A stretch of DNA of 64,000 nt. It comes from Corinectria fuckeliana. Its lineage: Eukaryota; Ascomycota; Sordariomycetes; Hypocreales; Nectriaceae. The notes under the pieces are model-generated. The model was not told the DNA's origin and ran no database searches. It saw nothing but the letters and a program-made list of their open reading frames with translations. The DNA is taken from the NCBI GenBank assembly GCA_019137255.1, contig WPDH01000076.1, forward strand, positions 186,001 through 250,000, given 5' to 3'. Made by a program: the position numbers and the translations under genes. This document shows, in pieces, positions 35,081 to 45,664 of the stretch (positions are counted from its first letter, which is position 1; each line of letters begins with the position of its first letter).

Positions 35081-37158
35081 ATGGCTAGACTGAACGAACC
35101 CCCAGTGTCTACGGACAGCCTCGAAACGCGTGAGTATATCCCCTGCCTCTCTCTACCACCGCCGCCGACATGATGTTGATCGCGACCCACGATGCAGTTC
35201 GCAAGAAGCTCTTGCGCCAGAACCGAGATCTTGCCAAATCAAACAACGTACGAGCGCTCCGGATCCGCGAGCTTGAGAATGACTGTGCCTGCATGCTCTC
35301 CGAGAACCTCGAGCTTCGCGGCCGCATCCTCGAACTCGAAAAGGAGCTCGAAGATAACGACACGCGCAGGATTGCCGACCATGCGTTGGCAATCAAGGAG
35401 AAGCTGGAGTCGCAGCTGACGGAATGGGGTGCCCTCCTCGCCGGTTTGGGTCTGGAGCCGCCTTCAAAGCGACACTCCCCCCAGGTCAGGAGGACAGCAA
35501 AGCCCAGACTAAGCTTCAGCTCCCAGCGGCCCAGCCCCTCTCAGAGGCGATTGCGAGATATCGCTCGAGATATCGAAGAACTGGGGCACATCTCAGAGAC
35601 CAAGTCTTATCCAAGGATGTCAATGAAGTATGCTGCTGTTGGTGAATAGCAAAAGGCTTAAACGCTAACGTCTTGCAGCCCCGAACAGATTCTAGCTCTT
35701 CGATCCGAAGCCGATTTTGCCGAGTCTCCTGAGCTTGGCCCGCCTCCCATGTCGCAATTTATCGATGAAGATCCCGTCAAAGTCGATTCGCCCAGTCGAC
35801 CCTGTCCCGCGCCAACCCAAGAAAGCCCCAAGGCCAAGATGGAGCCAACGGTTACCCTAGAGTCCCCCCAGCGTGGACGGGTTGCTGAGAGGTCGCCTTC
35901 GCCCGAGAAGAGGCGGGAGATCGCGGTCCAACTGCAGGAGACGAAGCCAAAACAGCCAGTCCTCTCAGAAGTCTCGGCTCCCCAGCCTACAAAGACCGGT
36001 TCGAAACGGAAGCTCGCCGTTAGAGACGATGTGTCAACTTCCAAGCCCCAAGGAAACAACGACGAGAACCAAGCACCGAGAAATATAGCCGAGAAACAGT
36101 CCATCCGTGAGAAGGCCGGCGGTAGGACTCTAAAGGAGCTCGCCAGTATCAGAAAGGAGGCCCGCGGAAAGGCAAACCCTGGAACTGTAGCGAGGAAGCC
36201 CCTGGCGGTGAGGAGCACTAACGACGACATCTCTTCCCCCAAAAAGACATCCAAGACGATTGTCACTGATGAGGTTGTGGCTATCAAGGCCGGTGTCATC
36301 AAAACCAAGGCACTTCTGGAGCGGCCAAAGTCCAAGCCAACAAGCGCAGCCCCCATCACCATTGAGGCCGTCATCAACCCCCAACCCATCGCACCTGAAG
36401 TGATGAACCTGCCGTGCGAGCTAGGAGCACCCGTTACCGACATCGCCCTCCTCTCACCGAGCTCCCCAGAGACAGGATCCACCATCGAGGACGCTCGTGG
36501 AGCGACTCCGCCGCCTGCCGATATCACTGCGAATCGAGAGCCACCCAGACCGAGCCGACGGAGTAGGGCGGCTGTCAGCTACGCGGAGCCGAACCTCAGG
36601 GACAAGATGCGGAGGCCGACAAAAGAACTGTACGATGCCGTGTCAGGAGAGGGCAAGAATGCTCGACGAGCCAGCCAAGCCGAGCCCAATGCTCCTGATT
36701 CCGTCAAGGTGAAGCGGGAAATCGACCTTGGGGCATCATGGAAGAAGCTACCTCCTCTTCCTCCGCAACAAAACGATCAGCCGCCCGATAACAGCCCAGC
36801 GAGCCCTTTGGCTGGGAAGGGATCGCCTCCTCTGGAGCATCCTCAATCTGCCGCCACAACAAAGGGCAGTCGCACGTCGATGCTCGTCAAGGAGACGGTC
36901 CTAGACTACAAACACGATAATGAGGTGGAAGACGTGAAGAGCGAGCTAACTAGCCCTGATTCTTCTAACTTGAGCGAGGTCGACGTTTATGAGTTTACAC
37001 CCTCTTCGCCTCAGCTGGAAAAGCAGGCAGGCCAAGACGCGAGCAGGAAGGCAGGCGGCCGAAGAGCTCCTAGACGCGTTTCATCCGCAATCACCAACGA
37101 TGACGGCCTCACAACAAAAGAGCGAGCCTCGTCAAGGCGACGGAGTATGATGCTGTAA
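35081..37158 (+). CDS. SGO1: Shugoshin (centromeric cohesion protector)
   Basis: Three exons, 35081..35129, 35198..35627 and 35679..37158, give 652 aa. The N-terminal coiled coil (residues about 17-80: LRKKLLRQNRDLAKSNNVRA, then a leucine-heptad segment with RELENDCACMLSENLELRG) is the shugoshin dimerisation and PP2A-binding region. The basic SGO C-box is at about 450-475 (RRSRAAVSYAEPNLRDKMRR) and binds phosphorylated H2A. The stretch between them is disordered and rich in Lys, Pro and Ser. Exon 1 codes for only 16 residues. Whether this single gene serves both mitosis and meiosis cannot be told from the sequence. Confidence 0.93.
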
Positions 37159-37542
37159 TGACACAATGGACGAACGCGGAACTGCATAGAGCACTGGGAG
37201 TTTTCTAGGAGTCTGTTGCCTTGTTAGCGCTTGTAAGGCTTCTTTCTTTATGGCGATTATTCAGACTGGTTCAATGCCCGAGATACCAAAGCGACGGAAC
37301 TTGTTTCTTTCTTCAATGTTTGTATTTACATTTGCTGCTTTCTCTTCAGACACACCACCCAATTGGAAATGTTGGCAATGCGTCTTGCCACTAATAATTC
37401 CTTGGAAATCAAGCTCAGCCCTCCCTCTTTTAAGGGGTAGCTTGATTGTAATTGCTTGCGGGTTTGTGTGGGTATAGATTTCATGGTTGCATCGCTGAAT
37501 GTCTTTGCGCCAGAGTTCCCTTCCTGATCCTGATTCCTCATA
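37159..37542. other. Convergent spacer between SGO1 and VPS29
   Basis: 384 bp that should hold both 3' UTRs. No other feature seen. Confidence 0.45.
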
Positions 37543-38272
37543 TCATGACGAGGCAGCGGTAGGCTCGACGGGTTTTGTGTATGTGACCTTCTCGACTGCT
37601 ACAGTCTCGTTGCCCTTGTCGTCCTTCCTCAATTGGTAAACGTATAGGGTGAGTGAGATACCCTGGACCTAAGCACGTAGTTAGCACCACCAGGCAGCAG
37701 CGCAAATGCAACACGGAGACACCTACATCCATCAGACAAAAACTCGGCGTTGGTTCCTCGCCCTCCTTGCTGAATTCCGTCGCATACGCTCCCGTGGCGC
37801 TGCCAGGGTTGACAAAGAACTTGTCCATATACTCGAAGGCATCGAAGCGGTGTGTGCCGCCGGAGCAGAGAACGTCGACGTCCAGCTTGTTCGCCTCGGC
37901 GAGCAGGAGATCTGGCTCGTTCGAGACCAGCGTAAAGCCCTCAAGGAAGCCGATGCGGATGCCGCCGTGGGTCACGACTTGGGTCAGCGGGAGGGAGGTG
38001 GCCTCGACGTCATAGCGGCCCTTGACGATCTTCAGGTCTGGCGCAATCGATCGCAGGTACTCGTAGGTGTGCTTGTCGGTCAGGTTGCCGAGGCACAGCG
38101 TCTGGCCGATCTTGCCGGGAGCAAGGAGCTTCTTGAACTGCGAGTGGTGGTGTGTTAGCTACCCTGAGGACGGTTGCGGCGACGATGCGCGGGAGGGTCG
38201 TGCCTTGGCGGGGATGTCAAGCGCCCGGTCGGGGATGTGCAGGTCCCCAATGACGAGGATAAGGAATGCCAT
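37543..38272 (-). CDS. VPS29: Retromer subunit Vps29
   Basis: Three exons, complement(37543..37668, 37727..38137, 38204..38272), give 201 aa. The protein begins MAFLILVIGDLHIPDRA and continues LDIPAKFKKLLAPGKIGQTL, GNLTDKHTYEYL and, later, FVNPGSATGAY: the metallophosphoesterase fold of Vps29. Two motifs that carry metal-binding His in active enzymes read GGTH and THGG here, in line with its role as a scaffold that binds Vps35. Retromer returns cargo from endosomes to the Golgi. The first intron (38138-38203) begins with GC, not GT: AAG/GCACGA. The protein alignment across it (PAK joined to FKKLL) leaves no other choice. Divergent from RRP12. Confidence 0.92.
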
Positions 38273-38646
38273 GGTGTTCTCTCTGGCGCCGGGAGAGAAA
38301 CAAGGCTGTGGTGAGTTCAAAGTACAAAGTGCGAATGGAGAGACAAGCGGATGAGCTGCCAGGCCCCTTGAGCTCCGTGAGGCTGGAGGAGCAGCCACTC
38401 AAGTGAACAGGTACGTATGCTCTCGGATATAACGGTACCGTCATACCGAGGCCAGAAGGTGTGGCTCACCTGTGCCTTAGCCACATTCTCACATCTCACA
38501 CAAAGCCCGACGGTCTTATCTTATCGCACCCCGCCAGCGCGATAAGCAATTTTCAGCGCCCGGAGTAAAATTTTGGGAATTTGCACAAGCTGGGGATCTA
38601 CTTCACCGAACATCTAGGCGGTTTGCGATCGATCGAATTGCTCAAG
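38273..38646. promoter_or_regulatory. Shared promoter region of VPS29 and RRP12
   Basis: A 374-bp spacer. CTTATCGC (38520-38527) and its exact reverse complement GCGATAAG (38539-38546) form an 8-bp inverted repeat with an 11-bp spacer. GCGATAAG differs by one base from the yeast PAC core GCGATGAG. AAAATTTT (38567-38574), the core of the RRPE element, follows. Both lie about 70-110 bp before the RRP12 start, the arrangement typical of yeast ribosome-biogenesis genes. The role here is inferred. Confidence 0.45.
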
Positions 38647-41600
38647 ATGGCGACCCCTTCTCTAGCTGAAAAGCTGGACAAGATCAAGTCCCCTGGTCTA
38701 CAGAGCCAGCAGAGGGTACGTCTAGAACATTCATTCATTCCTCCCACTTGCAGTCGTTTGAGACGCAGGATCGCTGGCTAACATGGGCGAAATATCTAGA
38801 CCGTCGTTGTTCTACACGCAGTCGAGTCGACATTGAAGGACCAGAACACGGCTCCGACCCCGACAGGATACTTTGCCGCCCTACTAGCCCTTCTGCAGCA
38901 GGCGAACAGCAACGACACCGTTAACCCAGAGTTGGCCGCGCCGGCCGTCTACCTCCTCGACGTCGTTACGCCCTACGCCCCGCAGCCTCTCCTCCGCGCC
39001 AAGTTTACCCAGATTCTGACCCTGCTGGCGCCCGTGCTCCTCCTGCAGGATGCCGAGCCCATGCTGTTGCGATCCTCTATCGGATGCCTCGAGTCGCTGC
39101 TCCTGGCACAGGACTCCGCGTCATGGGAGCTCTCCGTTACCCAGATTGGACCTCGACGGGCCGTCGCCGGACTTCTGAATATGTCTCTGGATCACCGACC
39201 CAAGGTGCGAAAGAGATCGCAGGATGCGTTGAAGCAGGTGCTGCGAAACCCTCCCCCGAGTCCGTCACTAGATCATCCCGCAGCCGATATGTGCGCCCAG
39301 ACAGCCTTGAAGAACCTAGAGGACCTAACGACCAAGATTACGCAATTGCAAAAGGGAAAGAAGTCCGCAGACACTAGTCATGAGCCAGCCATGATCCATG
39401 CTCTACAGCTCGTCAAGACGGTGGCGTCGGCGAGTGGTGGATGGCCTAGCAAGAAGATTGAGGCGCTGTGTGACCTGTTGCTCGGGATTGCCAAGACCGG
39501 GAACGAGTACATGACAATGTCTTCTTTTGAGATCTTCGAAATGATCTTCGAGGGCATGACAGACGATCTTTCGTCCGCCAAGCTGCCGCGTCTGATGGAG
39601 ATCATCTCGGAGCTGCGACCTGCTGCCAACGATACCCAGCTGGTTCCCCCGTGGCTGGCAATTTTGTCGAGAGGATACGATGTCTCGGCGCAAGTCGAGC
39701 CCGAGGAGACATTCCAGAATCTTCCCAACCTATTCGATCTGGTTGCGCGATTTCTCGAGTCGCCATCAGAGAACATCCGAATATCAGCATCCGAATGTCT
39801 GGTATCCTTCATGGCCAACTGTGTGCCCCGACAAGTCATTCTTGAGCCTTCCATCTACGACGAGAAGATCCTGGAGAAGCTTGCAAAGACAGCCGAGTCG
39901 TTGTTGACTGTGCAATACCAAGCCGCTTGGCTGCAAACCTTCAACGTCTTGAGCTCCATGTTCGATGCCCTGCGATGGAGAGCATTCCCTGTCCTGTTGA
40001 ACATCACCAAGACCATCGGTGAAATTCGAGAGAACGGATCTTTCCACAACAAAACGGATGCCGACGACGTGATAGGAAGTGCAATTCGCGCAATGGGACC
40101 CGAGGCAGTCCTTTCGGTTCTCCCCCTGAACCTCGCGAAGCCCGTCAAGGGCCAGCCAGGCCGAGCCTGGATGTTCCCTATTCTACGAGATTGCACCAGC
40201 AACACCAACCTGGCCCACTTCAAGAGCGAGATGCTGCCACTCAGTGAGCTGATGTTCCAGAAGGTGTTAAATCACGGTCAGGCCGAGAAGACGATGGAGC
40301 TCAAGATCTACGAGACGGTGGTGCAACAAATCTGGTCGATTCTCCCCGGTTACTGCGACCTGCCCTTGGACTTGATTGAGGCATTCGATCAAGGATTCGC
40401 GGAGATTCTGGCCAACATCCTTTACAAGCAAGTCGACCTGCGACTGGATGTTTGCAGGGCCCTCAAGTCCCTGATCGAGTCGAACAAAGCTATCACTGAG
40501 ATTGAGGACGAGGAGGAGGATCTTGTCCTTCAAAGTAGGCTGACTCGTGCTGCTGCCAAGAAGAATCTTGACTATCTTTCGCAATTCGCTGGCAACATGC
40601 TCGCGGTTCTCTTTAACGTTTATACCCAGACTCTGCCCCAGAGCCGAGGTCCCATTTTGCAGTGCATCAATGTCTTCCTAAGCATCACCCCCAACCAGGA
40701 GCTCATGGAGACATTCGACCGCGTGAGCAAGATGCTTGCTTTGGAGTTGGAGACCGCCAAGGTGGCCGAGAAGGAGAAGAAGGAGAAGACCCCGAAATCC
40801 AAGGACCACATGCCGTCAACAGCACAGACTCTGATGGATCTCGTCATCACAATGTCTGTTTACCTCCCGCGAGAGAGCTTTTCTTCGCTCTTCGAGATCG
40901 CCGCCGTCATCATCTACAAGCAGGACGAGCCTCAATTGCAGAAGAAGGCATACAAGCTCATCCCTCGGCTGGCAGATTCCGAGATTGGCAAGGCAGCGCT
41001 CCAAGAGAGGAGTGCAGAGCTCCAGGAACTCATCTTCTCCAGCACTGAGAAGGTCTCCGCCCCTGCCCGACGAGAACGCCTCTCCGCTATTACTGCCCTT
41101 CTCCCCTTTGTTCCCGATACTTCTCTCCACTTTATCCCTGCCGTGCTTAGTGAAGTTGTTATCTGCTGCAAGGAGAACAACGAGCGTGCCCGAGAGACCG
41201 CTTATAATCTCCTGGTCCAGTTGGGACACCGTATGGCAAACGCCAACGGCGCTACCATCGACAACAGCAAGGTTCCTCACATGCCTAACGATGCTCCTCC
41301 TGCTACTGCCAATATCGAGGAGTTCTTTACCATGGTCAGTGCCGGTCTGGCTGGTAGCACACCTCACATGATCTCTGCATCTATCACTGCCATCAGCCGG
41401 CTGCTGTTAGAGTTCCGAGGAGACTTGAGCGAGCAGACTCTCTCCGATCTGGTGCAGACTATGGATCTCTTCCTTACGTCGAACAACCGAGAGATCGTCA
41501 AGAGCTGCCTGGGCTTCGTCAAGGTCTGCGTCATCGGCCTCCCTGTTGAACTCATGCTGCCCCGATTGTACACACTCGTGCCTAACCTCATTGTATGGAG

Positions 41601-42510
41601 CCACGAGCACAAGGGTCACTTCAAGGCCAAGGTCAAGCATATTCTAGAGCGCATGGTCCGCCGGTTTGGATTCGACAACATCCAGAGGAACTGCCCCGAG
41701 GCCGACAAGAAGTTGATTGTCAACATCCGCAAGACCAAGGAACGTTCCAAGAAGAAGAAGGATGCCGCAAAGGCAGGCAACGACGACGGGGACAGCGAGG
41801 ATGACGAAGGGCCTAAGCGCCGGTACGAGAACGAGTACGACCAGGCTCTATACAGCAGTGACTCGGACGTCTCAGACGATGGCTCTGACGACGAGGCTGC
41901 CCCCCGACAAAAGAAGAAGAACCAGAAGGGCGGAAGGACATACATCGTCGAGGACGAAGAGGAACCCCTCGATCTGCTCGACAAGAAGGCTCTCGCCAAC
42001 ATCTCCTCTACCAAGCCCATGAAGCTCCGCAAGCCTACCCGCACCAAGGCCAAAGTTGACCTCGACGGCAAGCTCATCCTCGGCAAGGACAGCGACGACG
42101 AGGCCATGGATGTCGACCAGCCCGAGGGCTCGGGCGTAGGCGCTTACGTCGCCGCCCTCAAGGGCAAGGACGCCGCTAAGCGCGGCCGCGGCGGCAAGCT
42201 CAAGTTCTCCAACCGCCGGTCCAATGACGACGACGACGAGGACCTCGACGACGACGCTGCCGCCGCCGTCAAGGACAAGATCAGTCCCCGAGGCAACGGC
42301 CGTTTCCGCGGCGGACGCGGCGATGGCTTCCGTGGCGGACGCGGCGATGGCTCCCGCGGTGGACGCGGCAGCAGCATGCGTGGTGGACGCGGCGGCGGCG
42401 GCCGGAGCGGTAGGGGCGGTATCGCGGCGGGTCGCAAGGGCCTCGGCGTGGAGAAAAGGCATGGGCCGTCAGGGGGCGTAGGCAAACCCAGAGGAAGAGG
42501 GCGCAACTAG
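38647..42510 (+). CDS. RRP12: Ribosomal RNA processing protein 12 (Rrp12, NUC173 domain)
   Basis: Two exons, 38647..38715 and 38800..42510, give 1,259 aa. Nearly the whole length is an alpha-helical, HEAT-like repeat protein; the central region (for example MLAVLFNVYTQTLPQSRGPI and RLSAITALLPFVPDTSLHFI) corresponds to the NUC173 domain of Rrp12. Acidic patches (DGDSEDDEG and DDDDEDLDDD) and a Lys-rich KERSKKKKDAAK segment follow. Rrp12 is needed for export and maturation of pre-40S and pre-60S particles. The last 75 residues form a Gly/Arg-rich tail with repeated RGGRGDG and RGG units, a nucleolar RNA-binding type sequence that the yeast protein, as far as I recall, lacks. The first exon is only 23 codons. 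Confidence 0.92.
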
Positions 42511-42988
42511 ATGTCTTAGTTATACCCATTCGATATACATATCAGGTTCCGGCAGGTGTTCAAAATTTATAGTTGAGTTTACGCATTCGGGTCAATTAAA
42601 GCACACATACACATATTTCACAAGCATTTCACTGGCTCTCTAACACTCCAAGCTAGGCTAGCTACATGGTGGATAAGCTTCTAAGTAACCTGATTCGAAT
42701 TCTGTGCTTGCAACACGTTTGTTCTGCTACCTTATCTAGACCAATCCGTCCGCACTGGGTATCATTCCGTCAAGTCGGTCGTTCTCCTATCCTAGGCGTC
42801 CAACCCAAAAAAAAAACTCTGAAAGCCTCATAATTATCATCACATCATCCACACCTCCTGGTTTCGTCTAGAAAACATAAAGTCTTAGCTTCCCCGCCTG
42901 TTCCTGTTTCACACGAATGGAAATGGTGAAGGAGGGAAGCTGAAGCACGCGTTGCTGTGAAACAGCTATTCTGGCGTATGGCTTGTGA
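42511..42988. other. Convergent spacer between RRP12 and the DUF2293 gene
   Basis: 478 bp that should hold both 3' UTRs. A short A run lies at about 42808-42816. No other feature seen. Confidence 0.45.
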
Positions 42989-45664
42989 TCATTCAAGAAC
43001 AATGACGTCCTCAGGTCGATATCGGTGCAAAGGGTATCCTCTTTGGGGGTTGTACTGATCGTCCGTAGTTGGGGGTTGATTTCCATAGTGCTGAAGTGCC
43101 GGTTCAAAATGCTGAGCTACTTGTAGCTGCTCATCGTGTCTACACGCAGTTAGCATCCTACAATTTTTAATTCCTCCAAGATGTGGAATGTCACAACATA
43201 CACTTCTCGGTATGGCTCACGGCTGAGAGCCATGCGATTTCCCGACACTGGTCGCGGTTCTAATCTTGGTCTCTGAGTATAAACAGGGTAGTGTCCCCCA
43301 TCAAGACTTCGACCGTGTATGAGATTACTTGGTGTTCGTTGTCGTATAAGTGTAGGATCTGCGTGAACAGTGCGAGACTGATGGCCGAAGGACAAAGGAT
43401 GCGCGCTCGTTATCGGGATGACCTCGACTCTAGCCCTGCCTTGAGTCTCCCTCGGACCCCGTGACCCCTCTTGCCAGGCTACAACGCGGTGGGTTTCCGG
43501 TGCTCTCCGGACCTCATGGACTGGCTGTCGAAATTCCACCATGTTAGCATTCCGAGGTAGTGGATGAGCATCGTCCGGGCGAGTCGAAACCCTTTCGAAG
43601 AACCCGCCACGATCCTCCATAAGAATGGGGTTAGATCGTTCTACTGGTCTTGGAACTTCTTCAAACAGCCTCCGAGTAGGAGCCGGCGCTGGGTAGTGGT
43701 CGGAATTAGAGCGGTACATAAGAGAGCCAGAAATAGGGTATCCATCGCGAGCGGATACGTATTTCTGTTCCTGGGGCATATTTGAAATCCGCCTGCGGTG
43801 ATCATCGAACTGGTCGACTGAGGATTTGGCCACGGAAGCAAGATGAGCCCCTGTTACGCGCCAGGTGGGAAAATTTGGTTCATCTCTCATGACGGCTCCT
43901 CTCGATGGCGAGATTCTGCCTCTTGGGGAATACCGCGTGCCCGAAAGGGGAGGGCCATTCCCGAAGCCCTGACTTCTGGGCGGTACGGCACGGACAAAGG
44001 ATGGTCTCATGGATTCGGGAGAAGCTGGTTCGATGGAAGGTACCAGCATGTCCTGTAGAGGGTTCGTGGCCGTGGGAGCCGGCAGATGTGAGGCTGGCAC
44101 ACTGAGATGCGCCCTATGAGAAGACGTTACCTTGTCATGCACGCGTGGTCGCGGTAGGGGAGAATACGAGTGCCGCGCGAGGTTCGTTGCTTTACCGTTG
44201 TAAGATGATGGTTGTACCACATAACCGTTCTCAGTCGGCACAGGCCCTGCATCCTTGGAGGTAATCCTAAGCTCAGAAGGATCAGGGAACTCGTGTGGGG
44301 TGTACGGTGCAGCAACACGGGGTGTGAGCTGGCGCTGGACTGGGTAGTTGGGAGGCCGGTCCATGGGAGGCTGGGGCTCCGGATCCTGTTCTTCACGATA
44401 CCGCCGGATTGCTTCTTGCCAGGCATGGTATCTCTTGAACCCTCGCTGCCCCTTCTTGTCCGAGGCACTCTTACGGTTAGCTTTCTGGACATTGCCTTTT
44501 GACTTGGCTGGAGTGAAGGGTCCGCTGTGGTTATTTGGTGCTCTGGGAGAGCGACGATGGCCAGGAGCAGCTAGACCGGAGGCGTTGCTCTCAACCCGGG
44601 CGGGCACGGTCGCCTGTGGCGGAGGCTCTATCTCCTCGATAGAAGACTCATCGGTTTCCACGCCGGAATCGTCGTCCTCAGAGTCGGATATCACAACTAC
44701 TTCTCGTAGAATCTCGTCTAGCTGATCACGACCAGTCTCCTCGTCTCCTCGCCACTTGACAAGAGTGTCCAGGCACAAACCCTCGACAACCTTGCGGGCA
44801 TTCTGCCAGGTGGTTTCCTTCAACAAGGTGTCGTATCTGGTGTGGGTATGGCGGATGTGAGCAAGCACTGCAAGCTGGACTCGCCGGGCGAGTGTGATGT
44901 CTTCCGAAAGCCCTACTGGTTTGTCGCCTTTGAATGTGGTTCCCTAGGGCCATAAATATTCGTTTCCTGGAGGTTATACTAGGGGAGTACAAACCCGTCT
45001 AAAAGCATGCTCTATGATCATCTGACGATCGGTGTTGGGAACCCGGGGAAACAAATCTCGGATGGCAGCATCTACTTGTGCGTTGTATTCTTCCTGGGAA
45101 TCTGGAATGGGTTCAGGTGATCTGCCCAGTACCGGTGCGAAGGAATCTAATGCCTGTCCAAGAGCGATTCGCGCTTCATCGACTATGATTTCCCTGATGT
45201 GATGGCCGATCCGATGGACTTGGTGAGCGAGATGATTCGAGCCGACTTCCTTCGAATTCTATGAGAACGGTGGTGTTAGAAACTAGAGTGCAAGTATAGC
45301 GAAGGGGGGCCACCACGTACCGAGACGATGAAAATCATGGCGTCCTTGCCGCGAGACAGCTCTTTGCATGCTGTTGTTAGTTCAGGGTTGCCGATAGGAA
45401 CAAACTCGAAGCCTGGCGGTGGCGTTTTCCTGGATGTGATCTGAAGGTGGTGAGTAATTCTGAAATGCGAGGCGGTCAATTGTCACGGTATACCTGATAC
45501 TCGAGCTTCTTCTTCTTGTTTTTGTTCTCAACAAACTCGAAATACGAGTGATGCTTTGTCTTTGGAATAGCTGGTTTGGCTACAAAGCCTTCGGGCACAG
45601 GCGCCTTGCGGTCGTACTGCGACCTTTGGGCTCGCTTGTGCCTTTCCTTTGGGCCGCCCGCCAT
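42989..45664 (-). CDS. DUF2293-domain protein
   Basis: Five exons, complement(42989..43139, 43202..44943, 44995..45258, 45321..45440, 45494..45664), keep one frame of 815 aa. The N-terminal 57 residues are basic (NKNKKKKLEYQ). Residues of about 98-260 match the fungal DUF2293 pattern: AAIRDLFPRVPNTDRQMIIE, HAFRRGTTFKGDKPV, and LAVLAHIRHTHTRYDTLL followed by TWQNARKVVEGLCLDTLVKW. An acidic SDSEDDDSGVETDESSIEE stretch and a long disordered Pro/Arg/Ser-rich tail follow. The function of the family is unknown to me. The last intron was placed by its GTATGT donor and GCTAAC branch site; it leads to an end PEDVIVLE. Reading through it instead would stop at 43150. Confidence 0.82.
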
